Source: an archaeon
GTDB taxonomy: Archaea; Thermoproteota; Bathyarchaeia; TCS64
Assembly: GCA_020444005.1 (NCBI GenBank)
Contig: JAHLLU010000140.1
Coordinates: forward strand, 1 to 5,726
Length of the DNA: 5,726 bases
Reading direction: 5' to 3'
The notes under the pieces were generated by a model, which saw only the letters and a list, made by a program, of their open reading frames with translations, had not been told where the DNA came from and did not search any database. Numbering within the stretch: the first letter of the stretch is position 1; each line of letters starts with the position of its first letter. Below are positions 1 to 5,250 of the stretch, piece after piece. Position numbers and translations under genes: made by a program.

Positions 1-20
1 GATCCGCCTTTGATATATGT

Positions 21-26
21 AAAAAA
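21..26 (-). terminator. Oligo-T terminator candidate after the HAD gene
   Basis: Six consecutive A on the plus strand read as T6 on the minus strand, about 30 bp beyond the stop codon of the HAD gene. Archaeal RNA polymerase can terminate at bare T-runs without a hairpin. A run of six is short, so this is a modest call. Confidence 0.3.
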
Positions 27-42
27 CCGTCACCTTAACGTG

Positions 43-50
43 TTTTATAC
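43..50 (-). promoter_or_regulatory. Possible TATA box for a gene beyond the left edge
   Basis: The minus strand reads GGGTATAAAACACG just after the HAD stop codon, with GTATAAAAC resembling an archaeal TATA box. A start about 26 bp downstream would fall near position 20, so it would serve a minus-strand gene lying mostly outside the window. No start codon for such a gene can be confirmed here. Confidence 0.3.
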
Positions 51-55
51 CCTGT

Positions 56-715
56 TTATTCTAGTAATCGGGGGATGTCACTGAATCTATGTATTATTGT
101 ATCAGGGTTTACTGATTTGATTTGTTCTAACGTGTTATTGCCTGTTGTTATCCCGACTGTATAGACCCCTGCTCTATTTCCAGCGGTTAAACCCACATTG
201 GTGTCGTCAATGAAAATAGCTTCATCTGGCTCTACACCGAGCTTATCCAACAAATACAATATCATATCAGGCTCAGGCTTCGCCCTGCTAACAGTCATGA
301 ACCCCGCCATCAAGTCAAAGTAATCGGAGACCCAAAGCTCACCGAGAATTCGCTCTGCCTCTGTAACCGTCTTATTGGTAGCTAGCCCTTGCATGTAGCC
401 CAGTTTCTTTACCTCAGCAAGTGTCTCAGGCACCTCATCAAGTAACCGCGTGTATTTGATGTCGAGGCTCTGGAAATGTTTGATGTAGGTCTGTCTGAGT
501 TCCTCAAGTCTGTCATCGTAGCTATCTGGGAGAATATCCATGAATATCTGGTAGAGACCATGCCCGATGCGGCTCAGAACCAGTTCAGGCTCAAAAGGCT
601 CACCGATCTCCATAAAAGTACGCCGGAAACTCTCCAATATCGCCTTATTGCTATCGATTAAAACACCGTCAAGATCATAGATGACCAATTTGATGCCGCG
701 GAACATTAGCACCAT
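56..715 (-). CDS. HAD-superfamily phosphatase, phosphoglycolate phosphatase-like
   Basis: This 219-residue cytoplasmic protein has the layout of a HAD hydrolase with a C1 helical cap, the family that removes phosphate from small metabolites such as 2-phosphoglycolate. Motif I is DLDGVLIDS at residues 14-22, with the expected nucleophile D14 and acid/base D16. The helical cap spans roughly 22-95. Motif II is T113 (LATNK), motif III is K146 (RAKPEPD), and motif IV is FIDDT with D170 and D171. The usual second acidic residue of motif IV (GDxxxD) is glycine here (G175), so Mg2+ binding probably relies on the D170-D171 pair, as in HAD relatives with FIDD-type motifs. Length is normal for the family. 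The start at 715 is the first ATG; a second ATG three codons in (706) is an alternative. It is divergent from the membrane-protein gene at 781. The substrate cannot be told from sequence, and a general housekeeping or repair phosphatase is equally possible. Confidence 0.85.
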   Translation of the reverse strand: MVLMFRGIKLVIYDLDGVLIDSNKAILESFRRTFMEIGEPFEPELVLSRIGHGLYQIFMDILPDSYDDRLEELRQTYIKHFQSLDIKYTRLLDEVPETLAEVKKLGYMQGLATNKTVTEAERILGELWVSDYFDLMAGFMTVSRAKPEPDMILYLLDKLGVEPDEAIFIDDTNVGLTAGNRAGVYTVGITTGNNTLEQIKSVNPDTIIHRFSDIPRLLE

Positions 716-780
716 ATAACCGAACCGGTTAATCAGTCTTCAGGCTACTCCTTTTATTCGATGAACCTATCTGAGGTTTC
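716..780. promoter_or_regulatory. Divergent promoter region with AACCGGTT palindrome
   Basis: This 65-bp gap separates the HAD gene (minus) from the membrane-protein gene (plus). The AT-rich element at 751-758 reads AATAAAAG on the minus strand and would place a HAD transcript start near 728, giving a leader of roughly 12 nt. The same element read on the plus strand would put a start close to the ATG at 781. A perfect 8-bp palindrome AACCGGTT (723-730) covers the predicted HAD start and could be an operator. GAGGT at 773-777 is a Shine-Dalgarno match for the plus gene, with rather short spacing of 3 nt. Promoter placement is inferred from pattern only. Confidence 0.4.
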
Positions 781-1203
781 ATGGCAACCCTCCTTAACAC
801 CAGTGCTCCGATGAGTAGTGAAATCAGCATGATACTTCAGTTAGCCGCTCTAGGTGTACTTGTAATCGGGTTCATCATAGTCAAACGAAAGAAACACATG
901 GCTCACGGGGTCACAATGTTCATTGCTGCAATACTTAGTGTAATCTCTATTGCTACTGTGATGCTGCCTAGCATCTTTCAGCTTGCTGACACATCGATTC
1001 CCGGCTTCAACCTACTAATCAGATCGCATGTCATACTAGGAATAACAGTATTGGCTGTCTCGGTATGGATTCTAGCTGACTGGAAGTTCCAGAAACCTGG
1101 TCCCACCTGTTTCCAGCGTAAAAACTGGATGCTGGGTCTCAGTCTTGTGTGGACAGCTCAACTGATAATAGGTATGCTTCTATTCATGATGCTATACCTG
1201 TAA
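781..1203 (+). CDS. Small four-helix membrane protein, DUF420-like
   Basis: The 140-residue product is an integral membrane protein with four predicted hydrophobic helices at about 15-34, 43-65, 80-100 and 115-139. Its pattern resembles the DUF420 family (YozB/COG2322-like): a basic stretch with histidines before helix 2 (KRKKHMAHG, H39 and H42) and a histidine at the start of helix 3 (RSHVILG, H83). Members of that family are small membrane proteins of unclear function, some of them encoded near cytochrome oxidase genes. The helix-boundary histidines make b-type heme binding conceivable but not shown. The start at 781 has GAGGT 3 nt upstream; an internal ATG (codon 11) is an alternative just before helix 1. 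It is divergent from the HAD gene and converges on the regulator gene. Family assignment comes from recalled pattern similarity, so it is only moderately secure; the membrane topology is clearer. Confidence 0.7.
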   Translation: MATLLNTSAPMSSEISMILQLAALGVLVIGFIIVKRKKHMAHGVTMFIAAILSVISIATVMLPSIFQLADTSIPGFNLLIRSHVILGITVLAVSVWILADWKFQKPGPTCFQRKNWMLGLSLVWTAQLIIGMLLFMMLYL

Positions 1204-1222
1204 AAAAATAGAATAAAAAAAA
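1202..1222 (-). terminator. Double oligo-T terminator for the regulator gene
   Basis: On the minus strand the 26-bp convergent gap reads T8 (plus-strand A at 1215-1222) followed by T7 (A at 1202-1208), starting 7 nt after the regulator stop codon. Tandem T-runs without a hairpin are the classical archaeal terminator form. No matching T-run serves the plus-strand gene that ends at 1203. Confidence 0.6.
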
Positions 1223-1229
1223 TCTAGAC

Positions 1230-2363
1230 TTATCTCTTGGGAAGATTGTAGAGGACTCTTGCCCTCGCTCTTTCCAACTGTCTGATGGTTCTTCCTAAGT
1301 CCCTATCCTTCATCGTACCCAGTTTATTCCTGATATAGCACAGGCTTACTGTCTGTTGGTTGAAGTTAATGGTCATCTCTGGACTCAGATACGTGATCTG
1401 GGCTGAACCAAAGCTGTCTGGGAACAAGGTTCTATAGCTCTCCTCCCACTTGAGATGTTCATCTAAGCTACTATGGTTGCCAAAGAGGAGCATGTTAAAC
1501 TTGCCGTAGATGGTCTGTATGGCGATCGGGATATTTGTGTCAATGATTAGCTCGTTCAAAACCCTTTCATCAAGTTCCTTAAACTGGACCAAAACATATG
1601 TCAACAAATAGTTCGGTGGAACAAAGAAGTTAGGGAATCTACATACAGGATTACCAATAAGCCCATCATCCTGAAGCAATTCGATACGTTTTTCCACTGT
1701 TTTCCTATGCAGCCCGGTCTTTTCGCAGAGAAGCGTGGTATTAGTCTTGATACCTTTCCCATTAACAAGACATCTAATAATATCCAAGTCAAGCTCCTCT
1801 ACATCATAACCCCTAAGCCGTAGACTTCCCTTCTGCTCAAAATCCCTTTCAAGCAAATTGATCCCGGTGCTAGGGTTGTACTTGATCATCAACTGGTTGC
1901 TGAAATATGAGGTGCTTGATTCAAACACAGCTTGGTCCTCACATACCCCATAATTGATCTTCAGTATGCTTGGAATGGTGCTCATCCAAAGCTGATAAGC
2001 TGTGATGTTCTCGTGGTAGGTGAAAAGCAATGTATCATACTCGCCCTGCCTCGTCCTGAAGGCGGCGAATATCTGTGGGTCTTCTTTAACCCATTTGATT
2101 ATACCCTCTGTGCATTCTTTTGCATCCGGAATATCCAAGTGGACTACTGCGAGAAGCGGGTAGACCCTGTAGAGTCCATGGAATGGGTATATTGGGGTGT
2201 CAATTATGTTGTGTTCAAAGATTGCATCCACCTTGTTTTTGATGGTGTTTCTATGTTTTCCGAGTATTCTTGATAGTTCGCTAATATTGACGCTTACGGC
2301 TTCCCCTGATACCAATGCTTCCATCAGCTTCAGGTTATCCCGATCCTCTAACAGTTCTGACAT
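1230..2363 (-). CDS. Tandem Lrp/AsnC-like transcriptional regulator
   Basis: This 377-residue protein appears to be an internal duplication of an Lrp/AsnC-type regulator. Module 1 has a helix-turn-helix at about 26-55 (ISELSRILGKHRNTIKNKV) and an alpha/beta segment at about 65-150 resembling a RAM-type ligand-binding fold. Module 2 repeats this: helix-turn-helix at about 190-237 (TTLLCEKTGLHRKTVEKRI) and a second alpha/beta segment at about 250-340. The two recognition-helix regions share HR-T-(I/V)--(K/R). The C-terminal tail (352-377) is rich in arginine and lysine. Typical Lrp proteins are about 150 residues with one module. No membrane helices are seen. The ATG at 2363 is preceded by GAGGT (2377-2373) at 9-nt spacing. 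Being divergent from the ech-type operon, it is a natural candidate for that operon's regulator and for autoregulation, which is inference. The ligand is unknown. Confidence 0.75.
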   Translation of the reverse strand: MSELLEDRDNLKLMEALVSGEAVSVNISELSRILGKHRNTIKNKVDAIFEHNIIDTPIYPFHGLYRVYPLLAVVHLDIPDAKECTEGIIKWVKEDPQIFAAFRTRQGEYDTLLFTYHENITAYQLWMSTIPSILKINYGVCEDQAVFESSTSYFSNQLMIKYNPSTGINLLERDFEQKGSLRLRGYDVEELDLDIIRCLVNGKGIKTNTTLLCEKTGLHRKTVEKRIELLQDDGLIGNPVCRFPNFFVPPNYLLTYVLVQFKELDERVLNELIIDTNIPIAIQTIYGKFNMLLFGNHSSLDEHLKWEESYRTLFPDSFGSAQITYLSPEMTINFNQQTVSLCYIRNKLGTMKDRDLGRTIRQLERARARVLYNLPKR

Positions 2364-2389
2364 TATTCTGCTACCTCTGATGACCGAAA

Positions 2390-2399
2390 TTTATACTTT
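2390..2399 (-). promoter_or_regulatory. Proximal TATA box candidate for the regulator gene
   Basis: The minus strand reads AGCAAAGTATAAATTT, with AAAGTATAAA as a good archaeal TATA box. A start about 26 bp downstream would lie near 2368, only a few bases before the ATG and inside or beyond the Shine-Dalgarno. It would therefore give a nearly leaderless mRNA. Confidence 0.4.
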
Positions 2400-2509
2400 G
2401 CTCAAGGATAAATACCATATTTCTACACCCACAACACGAAAAACGTTCATATTTTTCCTATCCTTTCTGCAAATTATTATCCAATCTATACATAATACCA
2501 TAGCATTTT

Positions 2510-2519
2510 TTTATACTTT
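2510..2519 (-). promoter_or_regulatory. Distal TATA box candidate for the regulator gene
   Basis: This is an exact second copy of AAAGTATAAA on the minus strand, 120 bp upstream of the proximal copy. It would start a transcript near 2488 with a leader of about 125 nt that includes the Shine-Dalgarno at 2377-2373. It could equally be a protein-binding repeat or chance in AT-rich DNA. Confidence 0.3.
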
Positions 2520-2541
2520 TCCTATTTTTTTTGTAAACCCG

Positions 2542-2550
2542 TTTTAAATA
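2542..2550 (+). promoter_or_regulatory. TATA box candidate for the ech-type operon
   Basis: The sequence TTTTAAATA lies 43-51 bp before the TTG start of the first operon gene. A start about 26 bp downstream, near 2573, gives a leader of about 20 nt that keeps the Shine-Dalgarno at 2580-2583. A second AT element, GTATATAC (2557-2564), is too close to the start because it would remove the Shine-Dalgarno. The hexamer ACCGGT (2553-2558) sits between the TATA box and the predicted start. Confidence 0.45.
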
Positions 2551-2579
2551 AAACCGGTATATACTGTCACCCTAGATAA

Positions 2580-2583
2580 GGAG
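2580..2583 (+). promoter_or_regulatory. Shine-Dalgarno fixing the TTG start at 2593
   Basis: GGAG lies 9 nt before TTG at 2593. The first in-frame ATG (2653) has no comparable site upstream, so the TTG is preferred as the start of the 122-residue protein. Confidence 0.65.
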
Positions 2584-2592
2584 AGAAAAGAA

Positions 2593-2961
2593 TTGGGTCT
2601 AGATGAGAAGGACAATCTGGTCTTCTTCGGAGCCGGAGTCACTAATCAAGAAATGGATGTCGAATTCAAGAAACTCTACGACAGCCTACTTTCTTACAAG
2701 AACAACATTTTCCACCTCGTTGACACCATCTGCAACGACTGTGAAGCAGGTGAACGCCTAGCGATGAACATCGCCGAGCGTGACAGCGCCTTACTTCAGC
2801 GATTAGTCGCAAAGGAATGCGACCAGCGTCGTATGGTGAGAAAGGCTGGGAAAGAATCAGTATTAGATCAGTTGAGGAGAGGCGAATCGCCAGAGATGAC
2901 GGTTAACCAGATACTTCAATCAAGATCAGAGTCACTAAAAGACTCATCAAAAGCAGACTGA
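2593..2961 (+). CDS. Hypothetical soluble protein, first gene of the ech-type operon
   Basis: I do not recognise this 122-residue protein. It has no signal peptide or membrane helix. It looks mostly helical and strongly charged, with an acidic first half (helix about 18-45) and a basic stretch around 73-97. A CxxC pair (CNDC, residues 47-50) and a third cysteine at 76 could bind a metal or form a redox pair, but too few ligands are visible to claim a zinc or iron-sulfur site. The C-terminal 15 residues are serine/lysine-rich and probably disordered. It starts with TTG behind a good Shine-Dalgarno, directly downstream of the likely operon promoter. Its TGA stop forms part of the Shine-Dalgarno for the next gene (TGAGGA), so the two are almost certainly cotranscribed. 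Position suggests an accessory or regulatory role for the membrane complex; this is inferred from context only. Confidence 0.75.
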   Translation: MGLDEKDNLVFFGAGVTNQEMDVEFKKLYDSLLSYKNNIFHLVDTICNDCEAGERLAMNIAERDSALLQRLVAKECDQRRMVRKAGKESVLDQLRRGESPEMTVNQILQSRSESLKDSSKAD

Positions 2962-2971
2962 GGAAAACAAT

Positions 2972-3292
2972 ATGCAAGAAATAACAATAAAACAAGTACA
3001 AGATGTCATCCTTGAAACTCAGGAAGACAAAAAACTACGAGACATGTACATCCATAAGTCACCTTGCGCTGAGAACAGTCTCGGCGCCGTGTTCTTCGCT
3101 ATCAGCGGCACCCCTCCAAGGGGCTATGCTATGTATCTTCCCGGTGAAGATGAAAAAGCAGGAACATTACACGTCTTTGATAACTTGGGTCTAAAGCGAA
3201 AGATCATGCACTGCAAGATCTCTGACCTAGCTAGTTGCAAAGACAATGACGTTTGGAGTGCTCAGGAAGCAAAGCCCCTCGTAGAGGCATAA
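2972..3292 (+). CDS. Hypothetical small soluble protein, second gene of the ech-type operon
   Basis: I do not recognise this 106-residue protein. It begins with an amphipathic helical segment (about 4-26). A compact, probably alpha/beta core follows from about 33 to 85, including SGTPPRGYAMYLPGED (45-60) and a strand-like segment ending in HCKISDL (80-86). Cysteines are at 32, 81 and 89, and histidines at 28, 67 and 80. There is no membrane helix or signal peptide. The ATG lies 10 bp after the upstream stop and uses the overlapping GAGGA (2960-2964) as Shine-Dalgarno, with 7-nt spacing. It is followed, without promoter-like sequence, by the gap leading to echA. Cotranscription with a membrane-bound hydrogenase-type complex suggests an accessory function, but nothing in the sequence fixes one. 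Confidence 0.75.
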   Translation: MQEITIKQVQDVILETQEDKKLRDMYIHKSPCAENSLGAVFFAISGTPPRGYAMYLPGEDEKAGTLHVFDNLGLKRKIMHCKISDLASCKDNDVWSAQEAKPLVEA

Positions 3293-3322
3293 ATGGATCT
3301 GATGGTACCTAAAGTATCCATT
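3292..3322 (+). repeat. Inverted repeat (possible mRNA hairpin) before echA
   Basis: AATGGAT (3292-3298) pairs with ATCCATT (3316-3322), a 7-bp stem with a 17-nt loop that itself contains the palindrome GGTACC (3304-3309). The stem is AT-rich and weak. It could modulate translation or RNA processing between the small genes and echA. Confidence 0.3.
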
Positions 3323-3349
3323 AGTTCTCTAAGAGGTAAAAAAAATTGA
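3293..3349 (+). CDS. Possible 18-codon open frame between orf106 and echA
   Basis: An ATG follows the upstream TAA with no gap (TAAATG), and GAGG at 3284-3287 lies 5 nt before it, a normal Shine-Dalgarno spacing. The frame encodes MDLMVPKVSISSLRGKKN and ends with TGA at 3347-3349, overlapping the TTG start of echA (TTGA). It thus fills the entire gap and carries the echA Shine-Dalgarno inside it. It may act as a translational coupler or leader peptide rather than a functional protein. A chance frame of this length is not improbable, so confidence is limited. Confidence 0.35.
   Translation: MDLMVPKVSISSLRGKKN
3332..3337 (+). promoter_or_regulatory. Shine-Dalgarno fixing the TTG start of echA
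   Basis: AGAGGT lies 8 nt before TTG at 3346, separated by a run of A. The first in-frame ATG comes only after residue 116, well inside the membrane domain, so TTG is the only start that keeps the N-terminal helices. Confidence 0.7.
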
Positions 3350-5250
3350 ATCCTGAGACACTCGTAGCTATTAACGTAGGGTTGCCAGTTGTCTCTGCGC
3401 TTGCCCTACTAATTTTAAACGATAAACGTATACGCACTGCTATCGTTTCACTTTCCACACTAGTTTTGATTTCATCCGCCTTCCTACTGTATCAGTCAGG
3501 AGGCATCGTGTTCTCACCAGGACACATCTATGAGCAGGCAGTAGTCGCTCTCGACTTTATCCTGCTCGTTTATTTCCTCTACGCGGGAATTAAAGCAAAA
3601 AGCCCACAAGTAATTGCTCTTGGGCTAGCTCAGATTATCCCAGCCGCTTACTTTGAGTTCGTGGTCAAGGGAACCCACGTAGAGAACATAATCATGGTTG
3701 ACAGCCTATCAATACTGTTAACCCTGATTGTCAACATCATCGGCTCAGCCGTCATAGTATACGCGCTGAGCTACATGGAGGAGCATGAGCATCATCTTCA
3801 TCTGGAGAAGAGCCGCCAAGGCAGGTTCTTCTTCTACTTGATGCTACTCCTCGGAGCCATGAACGGTATGGTGTATAGCAACAGCCTATACTGGCTATAC
3901 TTCTTCTGGGAAGTCACCACACTATGCTGCTATGAGCTCATCCGACACGACATGACCGAGGAAGCCAAACAAAACAGCGTACTAGCCCTCTGGATGGGCC
4001 TAGTAGGTGGCGTAGGCTTCGTCGCAGCCATGTTCGTAGGATACAACGCTGTACAAAGCATCGCATTAACAGAACTGATGGCAGCACCACAGGCGCTGAT
4101 GCTAGCATTCGGCCTAATCGCACTGGCAGCCTTCACAAAGGCAGCTCAGTTCCCATGGCATAGCTGGCTACTCGGAGCAATGGTGGCACCCACACCTGTT
4201 TCAGCCTTGCTACACAGCAGCACAATGGTAAACGCAGGAATCTACATGCTTCTAAGAATCGCGCCGGCTATTCAGGGCACATCCCTAAGCAGCGTAATCG
4301 CATTCGGCGGAGCATTCACATTCCTAGTAACAGCCGTACTCGCAATCAGACAAAAGGTGAGCAAAAGAGTCCTAGCCTACAGTACAATAGGCAACCTCGG
4401 CTTGATCACCCTATGCATCGGCATAAACACCGCGCTGAGCTACAGCGCAGCCGTAGCACTACTGGTCTTCCACAGCGTCGCCAAAGGACTCCTATTCCTA
4501 GGAGCAGGCGTCGTCGAGAACAAGATAGGTAGCAGAAACATCGAAGACTGGGAGGGCTTGCTAAGCAGGCTACCCCTGACAACCACGGTGATGATCGCGG
4601 GCATGGTCAGTATGTTCCTTCCGCCCTTCGGTATGCTTCTAGGTAAATGGGTGGCTGTAGACGCTATCGCGTCAAGTCCCCTCTACGTAGGATTACCGAT
4701 AATCGTGATGGTTGTACTGGGCAGCGCAGCTACTACCTTCTACTACGCTAAATGGATCGGGTACATGATCGTATCCCCCAACAGCCTAGAGAAGCACAAG
4801 GATGAGGTACTCGAAACACCATACAAGCTGAGCATGGTTGGACTACTAATCGTAGACGTAGTAATCAGCCTAGGAGCCGCACTAGTCTTCGATAACATCG
4901 TCATCCCAGTCATCAAAAACGTTTACCCCGTGGTATTCGCCACACCCAACCTGAGCCTCGACCTAGGGTTCACATCGTTCCCAGTATTCGCCCTATGGGG
5001 TGGATCAATCGCGGTGATACTCATCGGCTCATGGCTAGCCAAGAGCAAAGGAGGCGTCTTAAGCCCACCCTATCTCAACGGCGCAAACGTGGACAACGAG
5101 ACATTCAGAACCACAGCGGATTCTGAGGTAAAACTCAGCTTATCCTGGGTATTCCTCGGAGGAAGCATCGATGAGGCACAGTACGAGAAACTCGCACTAG
5201 TCCTCGGCGCACTGGTAACAGTCGCCCTACTATTAGCGGGGGTAATCTAA
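3346..5250 (+). CDS. echA: Energy-converting hydrogenase-type antiporter subunit (EchA/HyfB/NuoL family)
   Basis: This 634-residue integral membrane protein belongs to the Mrp/NuoL-type antiporter family. In group 4 hydrogenases and complex I it moves H+ or Na+, powered by ferredoxin-linked electron transfer. About 16-18 hydrophobic helices are visible. The conserved charged residues of the ion channel are present: E189 in FFWEV, K265 in FTKAAQFPWHSWL, H290 in ALLHSSTMVNAGIYML, K337/K340 before RVLAYSTIGNLG, H376 and K380 in VFHSVAKGLLFLGAG, and K434 in PPFGMLLGKW. The length fits EchA/HyfB subunits. The lateral helix and extra C-terminal extension seen in longer complex I NuoL proteins are not evident. 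It starts with TTG behind AGAGGT. The echB start abuts its stop codon, and antiporter followed by NuoH-like subunit is the Ech/Hyf gene order. HyfB or a non-hydrogenase relative (Ehr) cannot be excluded without the catalytic subunits. Codon choice shifts from T-ending codons early to C/A-ending codons and AGC serine later. Confidence 0.9.
   Translation: MNPETLVAINVGLPVVSALALLILNDKRIRTAIVSLSTLVLISSAFLLYQSGGIVFSPGHIYEQAVVALDFILLVYFLYAGIKAKSPQVIALGLAQIIPAAYFEFVVKGTHVENIIMVDSLSILLTLIVNIIGSAVIVYALSYMEEHEHHLHLEKSRQGRFFFYLMLLLGAMNGMVYSNSLYWLYFFWEVTTLCCYELIRHDMTEEAKQNSVLALWMGLVGGVGFVAAMFVGYNAVQSIALTELMAAPQALMLAFGLIALAAFTKAAQFPWHSWLLGAMVAPTPVSALLHSSTMVNAGIYMLLRIAPAIQGTSLSSVIAFGGAFTFLVTAVLAIRQKVSKRVLAYSTIGNLGLITLCIGINTALSYSAAVALLVFHSVAKGLLFLGAGVVENKIGSRNIEDWEGLLSRLPLTTTVMIAGMVSMFLPPFGMLLGKWVAVDAIASSPLYVGLPIIVMVVLGSAATTFYYAKWIGYMIVSPNSLEKHKDEVLETPYKLSMVGLLIVDVVISLGAALVFDNIVIPVIKNVYPVVFATPNLSLDLGFTSFPVFALWGGSIAVILIGSWLAKSKGGVLSPPYLNGANVDNETFRTTADSEVKLSLSWVFLGGSIDEAQYEKLALVLGALVTVALLLAGVI

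Larger units (their letters stand above)
2364..2592. promoter_or_regulatory. Divergent control region between regulator and ech-type operon
   Basis: This 229-bp AT-rich gap contains no convincing gene. It holds candidate promoters for both sides, two copies of TTTATACTTT (2390-2399 and 2510-2519), two copies of AATACCATA (2411-2419 and 2494-2502), two copies of TTTTCCTAT (2453-2461 and 2517-2525), and plus-strand T-runs of 7 (2506-2512) and 8 (2525-2532). The repeats are short and in AT-rich DNA, so some will be chance, but the region is the obvious site for regulator binding. Confidence 0.55.

Noticed and set aside
1..33. A GTG-started minus-strand frame running off the left edge
   Set aside because: Only 11 codons are visible, there is no good ribosome binding site and no recognisable residues, so it cannot be supported.
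1932..2547. Plus-strand open frames of 113 and 116 codons over the regulator gene and control region
   Set aside because: They lie antisense to a well-supported regulator gene, have low-complexity hydrophobic translations and lack convincing ribosome binding sites.
2557..2564. GTATATAC as the operon TATA box
   Set aside because: It would place the transcript start at about 2587, downstream of the Shine-Dalgarno at 2580-2583, so the upstream TTTTAAATA fits better.
2364..2592. Riboswitch, tRNA or CRISPR in the long intergenic gap
   Set aside because: I found no cloverleaf, no regularly spaced repeats and no GC-rich conserved helices; only short AT-rich repeats are present.
3930..4136. Minus-strand open frames opposite echA
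   Set aside because: The compositional bias of echA codons leaves the opposite strand open; the translations show no domain features.
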